Below, one piece after another: positions 16,853 through 25,455 of a stretch of 61,957 nucleotides of DNA (its first letter is position 1; each line of letters starts with the position of its first letter). The stretch is from VMCP01 sp964408945 (lineage in GTDB: Bacteria; Bacteroidota; Bacteroidia; NS11-12g; UBA955). The stretch is from the NCBI GenBank assembly GCA_964408945.1, contig CAYPBJ010000012.1, positions 1 to 61,957 on the forward strand. Direction: 5' to 3'. Under the pieces are notes generated by a model. It searched no databases and was not told the DNA's origin. It saw only the letters and a list, made by a program, of their open reading frames with translations. The position numbers and the translations under genes are program-made.

Positions 16853-18091
16853 ATGTTTCAAGAAGAAAGCATCAGTTCAAGATTTTGCCGTTACGTGCAA
16901 ATTGATACACAAAGTGACCCTGAATCTACCTCCGTGCCTAGCACCGAGAAGCAAAAAGACCTGAGCCGAATATTGGTTCAGGAATTGCTTCAGATGGGTT
17001 TAAATGACGCTCATTTGGATGAATTTGGTTATGTATACGCAACGTTAGAATCGAATGTGGATGCTGATGTGCCGGTGATTTGCTTTTGCTCACATGTCGA
17101 TACATCGCCCGATTGCACCGGTGCCGGAGTGAAGCCTATCATCCACAGAAACTACCAGGGACAAGACTTGGTTTTGCCCGATGATGTATCTCAAGTGATT
17201 CGCACGGTTGATCACCCATATTTGAAAGAACGCATTGGAGATGATATTATCACCGCTTCGGGAACCACTTTATTGGGTGCCGATGACAAAGCAGGTGTAG
17301 CCATCATCATGGATTATGTTCAGCGAATGGTTTTGAATCCAGAGCTAAAGCACGGAACCATTAAAATATTGTTCACCCCAGACGAAGAAATTGGTAGGGG
17401 AGTAGATCACGTAAATATTGAGAAGTTGGGTGCCGATTACGGTTATACCTTAGATGCTGGCGAACGCGGAAGTTACGAAGACGAAACCTTCAGTGCTGAC
17501 GGGGCCACCATCAATTTCTACGGAGTTTCAGCTCATCCTGGTTACGCCAAAGGCAAGTTGGTAAACGCTCTGAAAATTGCCGGTGACTTCATAAATCGAT
17601 TGCCCAAAGGCGAGTTTTCTCCAGAGACCACCGAAGGCATGGAAGGATTTGTACACCCAGTTACTATGGGTGGAGTTGCAGAGCATGCTTGGGTGAAGTT
17701 TATTGTGCGCGACTTCGATACAGCCATGTTGGCAGAGCATGAGAATCGTTTGCGTTCCATTATGGAATCTACTGTAGCTGATTATCCTGGAGCAACGGCA
17801 GACATGTCGGTGCACGAGCAGTACCGAAACATGAAGGAAGTAGTAAAATTGACGCCCGCAATATCAGAGTACGCCATTGAAGCCATTAAAATGGCTGGAT
17901 TGGAGCCTCAATTGGGCAGCGCGCGCGGCGGTACCGATGGCAGTCGTTTGAGTTTTATGGGATTGCCATGCCCCAATATTTTTACGGGAGAAATGGCCTT
18001 CCACGGCAAGCACGAATATGTAAGTGTACAAGACATGGAGAAAGCCTCAGATGTTTTGGTGCATTTGAGTCATTTGTGGGCGAGTAGGTAG
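16853..18091 (+). CDS. pepT: Peptidase T (tripeptidase, M20B)
   Basis: PepT removes the N-terminal residue from tripeptides in the cytoplasm. The 412-aa product shows the M20 zinc ligands: His in CSHVDTSPD, Asp in LGADDKAG, the Glu pair in FTPDEEIGRG, Asp in LDAGERGSYE, and His in MAFHGKHEYV. The RGGTDGSRLS segment is also typical. The gene ends at a TAG directly abutting a long heptamer repeat array. It probably forms a transcript with anmK and the dehydrogenase. Confidence 0.97.
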   Translation: MFQEESISSRFCRYVQIDTQSDPESTSVPSTEKQKDLSRILVQELLQMGLNDAHLDEFGYVYATLESNVDADVPVICFCSHVDTSPDCTGAGVKPIIHRNYQGQDLVLPDDVSQVIRTVDHPYLKERIGDDIITASGTTLLGADDKAGVAIIMDYVQRMVLNPELKHGTIKILFTPDEEIGRGVDHVNIEKLGADYGYTLDAGERGSYEDETFSADGATINFYGVSAHPGYAKGKLVNALKIAGDFINRLPKGEFSPETTEGMEGFVHPVTMGGVAEHAWVKFIVRDFDTAMLAEHENRLRSIMESTVADYPGATADMSVHEQYRNMKEVVKLTPAISEYAIEAIKMAGLEPQLGSARGGTDGSRLSFMGLPCPNIFTGEMAFHGKHEYVSVQDMEKASDVLVHLSHLWASR

Positions 18092-18290
18092 TTGGTCTTT
18101 GGTCCATAGTCCATAGTCCGTGGTCCGTGGTCCGTAGTCCGTAGTCCGTGGTCTGTGGTCTGTGGTCTGTGGTCCGTGGTCCGTGGTCTGTGGTCTGTAG
18201 TCTGTGGTCTGGTAGCTGAGACCCGGCACCCGGCACCTGAGACTTGGTACCCGGCACCCGCTACCCGCTACCAGTTACCAGTTACCTCGT
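18092..18290. repeat. Large heptamer plus GGTACC-type repeat array
   Basis: About 120 bases of tandem 7-base units of the form TCYRTRG (for example GTCCGTG and GTCTGTG alternating), then about 75 bases of degenerate GGTACC/CCTGAGACCCGG/CCCGCTA units. The module order matches the copy within lpxB at 708-829, and the copy at 87-200 is the inverse. It fills the whole gap between pepT and the next promoter. There are no spacers of constant length, so it is not a CRISPR array. Confidence 0.88.
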
Positions 18291-18295
18291 ACCAA

Positions 18296-18327
18296 TTTGT
18301 ACAATACCACTAAATTGTTTAGATTTG
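18296..18327 (+). promoter_or_regulatory. Strong Bacteroidota promoter for the TIR-STAND operon
   Basis: TTTG (18,296-18,299), a 20-base spacer and TAGATTTG (18,320-18,327) match the phylum consensus at every fixed position. The predicted start is about 18,333, almost at the GTG at 18,335, so the message would be leaderless or nearly so. Confidence 0.75.
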
Positions 18328-18334
18328 ATGTTAA

Positions 18335-19741
18335 GTGGCTGAATTGATTAAAATAGCAATAGTTGCGCATCAAATGGACAATCAAAAGTCGATTGATGAG
18401 AATACTGTGAGCTGGATTGAAGCATTTTATAAAGGTTTATCAGTAAAAATTGGTCAAATTTTGAAGGGTACACCTGAAATTGATGTGCTTTTTCCTCAAG
18501 ATTTGGTTGGTGGGAGCCAAAGAGAACCGAAAGCATATCAGGTGATTATTCCGGTTTATTCTCAATGGTTTATACGGTCTCAAGATTGTGTGGAGGTTTG
18601 TTGCGATGTGATTCAATCTTCGGCTATTAACAGTGAGCCTAAGGTTTTTGTCGTTTGCAATGCAAGTATCAATCCTGCTTTGTATCCGCTAGCAATTCAG
18701 ACGGATCAAATGTATCACTTTTGGTCTCAAGATAATGTAACATTTAAGGCAACTAGATTTGAACCAAAATCCCCCGAAACAGAGAAATTCTTTTGGTCAA
18801 AGATTGATGACATTGCCAATGATATTGCTCAAATTAAAATTGCCCAAGAAGAAATTTTAGTTCAGCAGGAAACTAATGGAATAAGTGTTTACCTATCTGA
18901 ATGCAGCCAAGATCTAGTGGTATACCGAGATCAACTCAAGAGAGAATTGGTTTCGATGGGTGTCACGGTGTATCCTGAAAAAGAATTGCCTCACCACGTT
19001 ACATCAGCAACCGCTGAAATTCGAAAGTATTTGGTGAAATCAAATATAAGCATTCACATGCTGGGTAGTGAATACGGTACCATTCCTCAGGGTTCAAATA
19101 GAAGTATTGTTGAAATTCAAAATGACATTGCTGAGGAAGTGTTTTCTACGCAGCCCGGGAAAAGATTCTTGTGGGTTCCAGATAATGCAGTGGCAACTTC
19201 TGATAGACAGGCTGAGCTGTTGGCTGATGCAAAGACATCCATGAAAAACATCGGCTCTGCTGAGGTGGTAGTGGGATTCATAGAATTATTTAAAAACGTT
19301 ATCAAAGAGAATCTCCAAAAGGAAATTAATATCCTCAAGAAGGAAAAAGAAGAGGTAAAAAGACTCAATGGAAAGAAAGTGTACGTCATTTGTGATTTCA
19401 ACGATAAACCTGACATTGAAATTTGGATGAATAACCAACAAAATGAGGAAATAACTTTTTTGTTTTCTGCATTTGAACCTGATGAAAAGTCAATAAGAAC
19501 CAATCATATGAACCATTTGATAGCGGCAGATGCACTGATTTTTCTTAAAAATTCAGGTTCAGATAAATGGTTGAAAATGAGAACCAATGAGGTGATGAGA
19601 GCGAGAGCATATGGGCGCGAAAACATAGATTTTCCGGCGGTTATCATTCGCGGAAGTCGACACAAAGGATCCGAAATTCTTCACCAAGACATAGATACGA
19701 TTGAAATTAATCAAGTAAAAGCATGGCTCTCTCAACTGTAA
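18335..19741 (+). CDS. Protein with three TIR/flavodoxin-like domains
   Basis: The 468-aa protein seems to contain three related alpha/beta units: residues about 4-140 (IKIAIVAHQ, then VIIPVYSQWFIRS), 181-320 (GISVYLSECSQDLVVYRDQL, KSNISIHMLGSEYG) and 346-466 (KKVYVICDFND, AADALIFLKNSGSDKWL). Each has a first strand, an amphipathic helix and a later IxxLG/LIFL-type strand like TIR or DUF4062 domains. Catalytic NADase residues cannot be assigned with confidence. The GTG start is chosen because the first strand begins at residue 5 and the promoter lies directly upstream. It overlaps the NTPase gene by 19 bases, so the two likely work together, as TIR and STAND proteins often do in signalling and phage-defence systems. 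Confidence 0.65.
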   Translation: MAELIKIAIVAHQMDNQKSIDENTVSWIEAFYKGLSVKIGQILKGTPEIDVLFPQDLVGGSQREPKAYQVIIPVYSQWFIRSQDCVEVCCDVIQSSAINSEPKVFVVCNASINPALYPLAIQTDQMYHFWSQDNVTFKATRFEPKSPETEKFFWSKIDDIANDIAQIKIAQEEILVQQETNGISVYLSECSQDLVVYRDQLKRELVSMGVTVYPEKELPHHVTSATAEIRKYLVKSNISIHMLGSEYGTIPQGSNRSIVEIQNDIAEEVFSTQPGKRFLWVPDNAVATSDRQAELLADAKTSMKNIGSAEVVVGFIELFKNVIKENLQKEINILKKEKEEVKRLNGKKVYVICDFNDKPDIEIWMNNQQNEEITFLFSAFEPDEKSIRTNHMNHLIAADALIFLKNSGSDKWLKMRTNEVMRARAYGRENIDFPAVIIRGSRHKGSEILHQDIDTIEINQVKAWLSQL

Positions 19742-22700
19742 GCACTTTAAATAGCTTTAAAATAAGTAATCCGTTTCCCGGATTAAGATCTTTTGAAGAA
19801 GACGAACATATTCTGTTCTTTGGAAGGGAAAATCAAGTCGATGATTTAATATCCAAACTAAGAAAAAATAGATTCTTAGCGGTAATAGGAACATCAGGAA
19901 GTGGAAAATCATCATTAGTGAAGTCTGGGTTGTTGCCATCGCTTTATGGCGGATTTATGGCGCAACGAGGTTCAACCTGGAAGACGGTAACTATGCGTCC
20001 AGGGAACAATCCAATTGGAAATTTAGCTAAAAGTTTGGCATCTGAAAACGAAGATTTTTTATCTCAGTTGGGCATAGATGGCACTGATTATTCAGACATT
20101 GTAGAAGCAGGTTTAAGAAGAACGGAAAATGGCTTGATCGAGTTTTATGAGCAAAACATAGGTCAATCGGGTGAAAATTTGCTGATACTCATTGATCAAT
20201 TTGAGGAAATATTTAGATTCAGCAAATTTGAAAAAGAGAATAAAGGTTTTTCAGACTCTGTAGCTTTCATTAATCTCTTGTTAAAAGCCAATGAAAGGAG
20301 AGACTTACCAGTTTTCGTGGTGCTCACCATGAGGAGCGATTTCTTGGGCGACTGTACCAATTTCAAAGGACTTCCAGAAGCAATCAATGACGGACACTAT
20401 CTGATTCCGCGCATGACAAGAGAAGAGGTTAGGCAAGTGATTACTGGTCCAATTGCCGTTGGAGGTGCAGAAATTGAGCCTGCATTGGTGAATAGGTTGC
20501 TCAATGATTTAGGTGACAATCCAGATCAGCTTCCAATACTTCAACATGCGCTGATGCGAATTTGGGATTATTGGCAGGAGCAAGGAGCAAATGGTGCGTT
20601 AAACGTAGAACAATACGAAGCCATCGGTACTTTAAAATCAGCATTATCACAACACGCTGAAGAAGCATACGATGAATTGAATGCCGATCAACAAATACTT
20701 TGTAAGTCAATTTTTAAAACGTTAACTGATCGCAGTACTGATAACAGAGGAATTAGACGACCCACACAAGTAAAGGAGGTTGAAACATTAACAGGCACGT
20801 CCATTCAACAAATTACGGATGTGGTTGATGTTTTCAGAAAACAAGGAAGGGCATTTTTGACGCCAGAAGTTGGAACAATCATTGATTCCAACAGTATTTT
20901 AGATATTTCGCACGAAAGTTTCATGAGGGTTTGGGTTCGTTTACAGGCGTGGGTGGATGAGGAAAATGAAGCCATTCAAATGTATCTTCGTCTTACCGAG
21001 GCCGCTGAACAATACGAAAATAGAAGAGGAGGTCTATGGAGAAACCCTGAACTTTCTTTGGCAATAAAATGGAAAAACGATAACAATCCCAATGAATTAT
21101 GGGCTTCTCGAATCAACCATGAGTTTGCCCGAACCATGTTGTTTTTGGAATATTCAATAGCTGAACAACAACGGGAAGAAGAATACAAGGAATTTCAACA
21201 AAAAGCTCGACTTAAAAGGGCGAGAATCTTTGCCATTACTGTAGGTTCAGTGGCATTGGTTGCAGTGTCAATGGCACTTTGGGCTAACACCGCTCGTAAA
21301 CAAGCTACCATTGCTCAAAAAGGAATGGCGGTTGAAAAGAAAAAAGCCGATGATCGTTTGGTTGATTTGAATAAAGCCATGATCAAGGTAGAGGCATCCA
21401 AAGCAGAATTGGAGAAGAAGGGTGAAGATCTTAAAGTGGCGTTAAATGAATCTAAAGAGAATTACAAAAAGGCTTTAGCTGCGACTGATCAGGCCTTGGC
21501 TGAAAAAGAAAGAGCAAATCAAGAGAAAATTCAAGCACAAATTGCCCGTAATGACGCAGATTTGGCAAGGGTAAAAGCCGAAAGAGCGGAGTTAATCGCT
21601 AAAACCGAAAAAGAAAAAACCGAGCAACTTAAAACCTTGTCAGATGCAGATGCAAAGGCATTGGCTGCCGCCTCAAAATTTGCGCAGAACGAATACGATC
21701 AAAGTTTAGAATTGGCAAAATCGGCCTATGAAATCAACAAAAAAATGGGCGGGTCAGAATCTAAAAACAGCATCATTAATGCGTTGTATTTGGGTTGGAC
21801 ACACAAGATGCAAAGAAAAAACGAGCTGTTAAGCCACAAAGCAGCGGTTAAGATGGCATCACTTTCAGACAACTATTGTTTGAGCGTAGACGAAGCCCGC
21901 ATGGCTGTTGTTTCCAAAATAGAAAAAGGAGCAATTACTGCTATTGGATCAACAGAGCTTCCTAAAAATGTTGCGGGATTGCGTTTGGTGAATCAATCTA
22001 AAGAAGCTGTCGTCGTTTTTAATGATGGGCAATTTTCTTTATACTCCGTGAACAACGGAAAGTTGAATTTTAAGCAAAATATTTTTAAAGATACCCGTCC
22101 AACTGCTCGAGCCATTATTCAAGAGCAAGGTGGAAATTTATTTGTATCTAACGGTAGCCATGTGTGGGCTTTCCAGAATTTTAAGGGTACGCCGAAATTC
22201 ATCAAAGATGTCAAATTATTTTACATCTCCCCCAAAGGAAAAGTATTGACCTGTAACAACAGCAATCAGATCAGTTGTTTCAATTCAGTTGCCGAATTTG
22301 AAAACTCTGGCAAAGCTGCTTGGCGGAAAGAATTCACAGAGAATATTACTGCTCTGTCAATCAATCAAACAGAGTCTGGATTTGTTTTGGGCACCAACAA
22401 CGGTAAAATGATTATTGGAAATGTTCAAGATGGTGAATTGATGAAAGTGAACGGTATAAAAGAAAATGATTTCCCTCGTTTACACTTATCTCGAATTTCG
22501 GAAATTATGTGGGTGAATAACCTAAACCACGATGAAACCATCATCAGCGCGGGCTATGACCATACTTTAAGAATGATCACCATGAAGGATGTTAAAAGCG
22601 GCAATGTATCATCAGATGCTTTACGATTAGACATTCATAAATCATGGATTTACGGAATGGAATGGATATCAACAGACAATGATCAAGCGGGTGTATTATC

Positions 22701-22770
22701 TTGGAGTGAAGATAAGGTTTTGAAATACAGTTTGTTGTCTTCAGAAGGGCTGAGTAAAGCGTTAAATTAA
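19723..22770 (+). CDS. Membrane-spanning nSTAND1-type NTPase with beta-propeller-like C-terminus
   Basis: The 1015-aa protein starts with the nSTAND1 signature NPFPGLRSFEEDEHILFFGR (residues 16-35), a Walker A motif GTSGSGKSS (56-64), and a Walker B region LLILIDQFEEIF near 153-164, followed by the winged-helix part. A single hydrophobic helix at about 502-522 is followed by a long coiled coil rich in Lys, Glu and Ala (about 530-655) and a WD40-like beta-rich region (about 690-1015). STAND proteins are signal-switch ATPases. Here the helix would put the propeller outside the cytoplasm, next to a TonB receptor, which is unusual. It overlaps the TIR-like gene and is one base from the receptor frame. 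Confidence 0.85.
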   Translation: MALSTVSTLNSFKISNPFPGLRSFEEDEHILFFGRENQVDDLISKLRKNRFLAVIGTSGSGKSSLVKSGLLPSLYGGFMAQRGSTWKTVTMRPGNNPIGNLAKSLASENEDFLSQLGIDGTDYSDIVEAGLRRTENGLIEFYEQNIGQSGENLLILIDQFEEIFRFSKFEKENKGFSDSVAFINLLLKANERRDLPVFVVLTMRSDFLGDCTNFKGLPEAINDGHYLIPRMTREEVRQVITGPIAVGGAEIEPALVNRLLNDLGDNPDQLPILQHALMRIWDYWQEQGANGALNVEQYEAIGTLKSALSQHAEEAYDELNADQQILCKSIFKTLTDRSTDNRGIRRPTQVKEVETLTGTSIQQITDVVDVFRKQGRAFLTPEVGTIIDSNSILDISHESFMRVWVRLQAWVDEENEAIQMYLRLTEAAEQYENRRGGLWRNPELSLAIKWKNDNNPNELWASRINHEFARTMLFLEYSIAEQQREEEYKEFQQKARLKRARIFAITVGSVALVAVSMALWANTARKQATIAQKGMAVEKKKADDRLVDLNKAMIKVEASKAELEKKGEDLKVALNESKENYKKALAATDQALAEKERANQEKIQAQIARNDADLARVKAERAELIAKTEKEKTEQLKTLSDADAKALAAASKFAQNEYDQSLELAKSAYEINKKMGGSESKNSIINALYLGWTHKMQRKNELLSHKAAVKMASLSDNYCLSVDEARMAVVSKIEKGAITAIGSTELPKNVAGLRLVNQSKEAVVVFNDGQFSLYSVNNGKLNFKQNIFKDTRPTARAIIQEQGGNLFVSNGSHVWAFQNFKGTPKFIKDVKLFYISPKGKVLTCNNSNQISCFNSVAEFENSGKAAWRKEFTENITALSINQTESGFVLGTNNGKMIIGNVQDGELMKVNGIKENDFPRLHLSRISEIMWVNNLNHDETIISAGYDHTLRMITMKDVKSGNVSSDALRLDIHKSWIYGMEWISTDNDQAGVLSWSEDKVLKYSLLSSEGLSKALN

Positions 22771-22776
22771 TTGGAG

Positions 22777-25455
22777 ATGTTATCAAAAAAAGTCAAGTCT
22801 ATTTTTATTTTTTTCGGGGGATGTTTCCTCGGTTTTACACCGCTTAGAATTCAAGCACAAAGCAGTTGTGATCGAAATTTGGATGAAGTAAAATACCTTT
22901 ATGAAATTGGCCGATTTCAACAAGCCATAGACGCCGTTAACATTTGTTTGGAGTCTTCTGGTTACAGCAGACCGTCAAAAATTGAAGCCTATGCTTTGCT
23001 TTCAAAATCTTTGTTGGCCATCGATTCTTCGGAAAAAGCAAAGTGGTATTTGCGTGAATTGCTCACCATTAAAGATGATTATGAGCCCAAAATTGATGAT
23101 CCACTTCGATTCAAAAAAGCCCTAGATGATGTTAGAGCATCAATGAAGACCAATACCATTACGTCTGTATCTAAAAAGGCTGAAAAACAAGAACTTGCAC
23201 CAGCAACTATTGTTGTTTTAACATCTAAAGACATTGCAGAACGAGGATATTTAACCGTAGAAGAGATGCTCGATGATCTCCCAGGGATGGACGTTTCTCG
23301 TACCAATGGACTTGTAAATAAATCTGTTTTTGTTAGAGGTTACCGTTCAGCCAACATGTCAGATCGTTTGTTAGTTGTAATAAATGGAGTTGAAGCCAAT
23401 GAAATGTGGACACAGTTTGCTTATCTCGGGAAGCAACTTCCGGTTGAATCCATTGAACGCGTTGAAATGATTTATGGTCCGGCATCTTCATTATACGGAG
23501 CGAACGCATTTTCTGGGGTATTAAATATTGTTACCAAAGGAGGTAGTACCTTGTTTAAATCGAATAAAACATCCTTCGAAAGTGAACCAAAAACCGAGTT
23601 TATGATGTCTGGAAGAATCAACACTGGCGCATTCAATACCCAGGCGCTCGAAGGAACTACAGCCGTGAAATTGAAAAACGGAGTGGTTATTCAAATGAAT
23701 GGAAAGATTTACCAAAGCGATGAAAACAATCTCAGTAAATATCCAAACTGGGATGGTCAATGGACAGAAGCAGACTTTGGGCCCAATCATTACCGAAAAA
23801 CCTTATCATTGGTAACAACTAAAGATTCTATAAAGAATATTTACACAACAAAAGATCCTAACGGAACCTATCACCAAATCAAAGGTGATTCCATTCTTCC
23901 TACGCAATTTGCCATTGATGAGGCAAAGAGATTGGATCAGTTGAAATACAATGAGATTCCTAATATTCAAGGCTTTTACAATAAAGGTGCTGACCCAAAA
24001 ATATTCAGCGATAAAACATTTGGAACCTATGCAAACTTGCGCGTCACTTTGGGTGATTTAATCCTAGATTTACATTTAGAAGATAGAGATGAAGGGGCAA
24101 CCCCAGATTATGTAGATAGATTCTTTTCTGTGAACTCTTTATTTACCAATTGGCAGGCGAGGCAGCAATTTATTTCGTCGCGGTATTCAAAGAAATTAGG
24201 TGATAAGTGGTTCTTCTACAATACGGCGTACTACAGAATTTCTGATTTTGGGGTAAAATCACGTTTAACAACCTTCAATGGTTACGCACAAGACAGAAGA
24301 GAATTGATAGACTTTTTTGATCCCAGGAGAATAAATCCGGAGTGGATCAGAGTATCGTATTTTCAACAATGTAAACAATTTAGAGATGAGTTTCGTGCTC
24401 AATATACCATCAATGATCATTTTGATTTATTGGTGGGATTAGAAATACGGAACGGAATATTTCAATCAAATTACCTGACTTCGTCTATCTCAGATAATGC
24501 TATGTTAAATGGAACCGTTCCTTCCAATCCTGGAGGTAACAACCCGGCCATGTTTGAAGGCGGCGGATTTGGATCATTTACCTATTCAAATACGGCAAAA
24601 AAAATAAACATCAATGTGGGCGGAAGATATGATTATACTTGGGTAAATGAAGACAGTAAAGTTTCATACGGCAAGTTTAATCCACGTTTAAGTGCAGTAT
24701 TTTATCCCGGAAACTGGGTGTTCAAGCTTATTTATTCTGAGGCAATGTTCGCCTTCCCAAGTTTTGTTCGATTCTCATCATCGGTAAGCAGAATTCCTCC
24801 TGATAATTTGGCTCCTGAAACAGTTAAGAACTTAGAATTTAATGTGACCCATGTTTTAAAAGGCGGGAAGTTCACCACAGAGTGGGTAGGATACAAGTCA
24901 ACCTACGCAGATATGTTGATAACCAACAAGGTAAAAGGATTAGACCAATATGGGAACTGGCCCAATACCACCAATGAGGTTATAGGTGCACAAATGAACA
25001 CGCAATGGAAAGTCAATCGATTTATTGATTTTAATACCAATGCTACCGTGAACCATTCTGTGTTCTTAACTCCATCGTCAACCAATCCTGATGAAATCAC
25101 CACATTAAAAACTGCACAAATTTCTGATTTTACATTTTATGCTGGATTTGGTACTAAATTCTTGAAAGATAAAATTTACTTCTATATTTCTTCAAATGTG
25201 GTTGGTAATAAATACACCGGAAAAGGCACTAGTTTAGCAAATGCTACACAGTTAGTTACCATTCCAGGGTACCAATTGATCAATGCTGCGCTAAAAATAG
25301 ATCTATTCCAAAATATTACTTTTCAAGTCATTGGACGAAATTTGTTGAATCAATATTATGCAGCTCCAGGAATTAGATCTGCTTCAGGTTCTCAAAGTCC
25401 TTTAGTTCCTCAACCTGGCCGAAACATACATTTAGCCTTAAACTTTAGGTTTTGA
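22777..25455 (+). CDS. TonB-dependent receptor with TPR-like N-terminal region
   Basis: The 892-aa product has a signal peptide (residues 1-28, ending IQAQ), an N-terminal helical TPR-like region (about 30-115, with YLYEIGRFQQAIDAVNICL), a plug domain (about 130-255; LPGMDVSRTNG, FVRGYRSANMSDRLLVVING, YGPASSLYGANAFSGVLNIV), and a beta-barrel ending NIHLALNFRF. A TPR-like prefix in place of a carboxypeptidase-like domain is uncommon. The ATG at 22,777 is used; a TTG two codons upstream is possible. It is flanked by the STAND NTPase and overlaps the transporter by four bases, and so belongs to that operon. Confidence 0.9.
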   Translation: MLSKKVKSIFIFFGGCFLGFTPLRIQAQSSCDRNLDEVKYLYEIGRFQQAIDAVNICLESSGYSRPSKIEAYALLSKSLLAIDSSEKAKWYLRELLTIKDDYEPKIDDPLRFKKALDDVRASMKTNTITSVSKKAEKQELAPATIVVLTSKDIAERGYLTVEEMLDDLPGMDVSRTNGLVNKSVFVRGYRSANMSDRLLVVINGVEANEMWTQFAYLGKQLPVESIERVEMIYGPASSLYGANAFSGVLNIVTKGGSTLFKSNKTSFESEPKTEFMMSGRINTGAFNTQALEGTTAVKLKNGVVIQMNGKIYQSDENNLSKYPNWDGQWTEADFGPNHYRKTLSLVTTKDSIKNIYTTKDPNGTYHQIKGDSILPTQFAIDEAKRLDQLKYNEIPNIQGFYNKGADPKIFSDKTFGTYANLRVTLGDLILDLHLEDRDEGATPDYVDRFFSVNSLFTNWQARQQFISSRYSKKLGDKWFFYNTAYYRISDFGVKSRLTTFNGYAQDRRELIDFFDPRRINPEWIRVSYFQQCKQFRDEFRAQYTINDHFDLLVGLEIRNGIFQSNYLTSSISDNAMLNGTVPSNPGGNNPAMFEGGGFGSFTYSNTAKKININVGGRYDYTWVNEDSKVSYGKFNPRLSAVFYPGNWVFKLIYSEAMFAFPSFVRFSSSVSRIPPDNLAPETVKNLEFNVTHVLKGGKFTTEWVGYKSTYADMLITNKVKGLDQYGNWPNTTNEVIGAQMNTQWKVNRFIDFNTNATVNHSVFLTPSSTNPDEITTLKTAQISDFTFYAGFGTKFLKDKIYFYISSNVVGNKYTGKGTSLANATQLVTIPGYQLINAALKIDLFQNITFQVIGRNLLNQYYAAPGIRSASGSQSPLVPQPGRNIHLALNFRF

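Noticed and set aside
18092..18290. Possible CRISPR array
   Set aside because: The units are 7 bases or degenerate and contiguous, with no constant-length unique spacers and no cas genes.
18335..19741. Active NADase TIR
   Set aside because: A SDKWL...E stretch near residues 410-419 resembles the TIR catalytic block, but the spacing differs from the usual WCxxE, so activity is not claimed.
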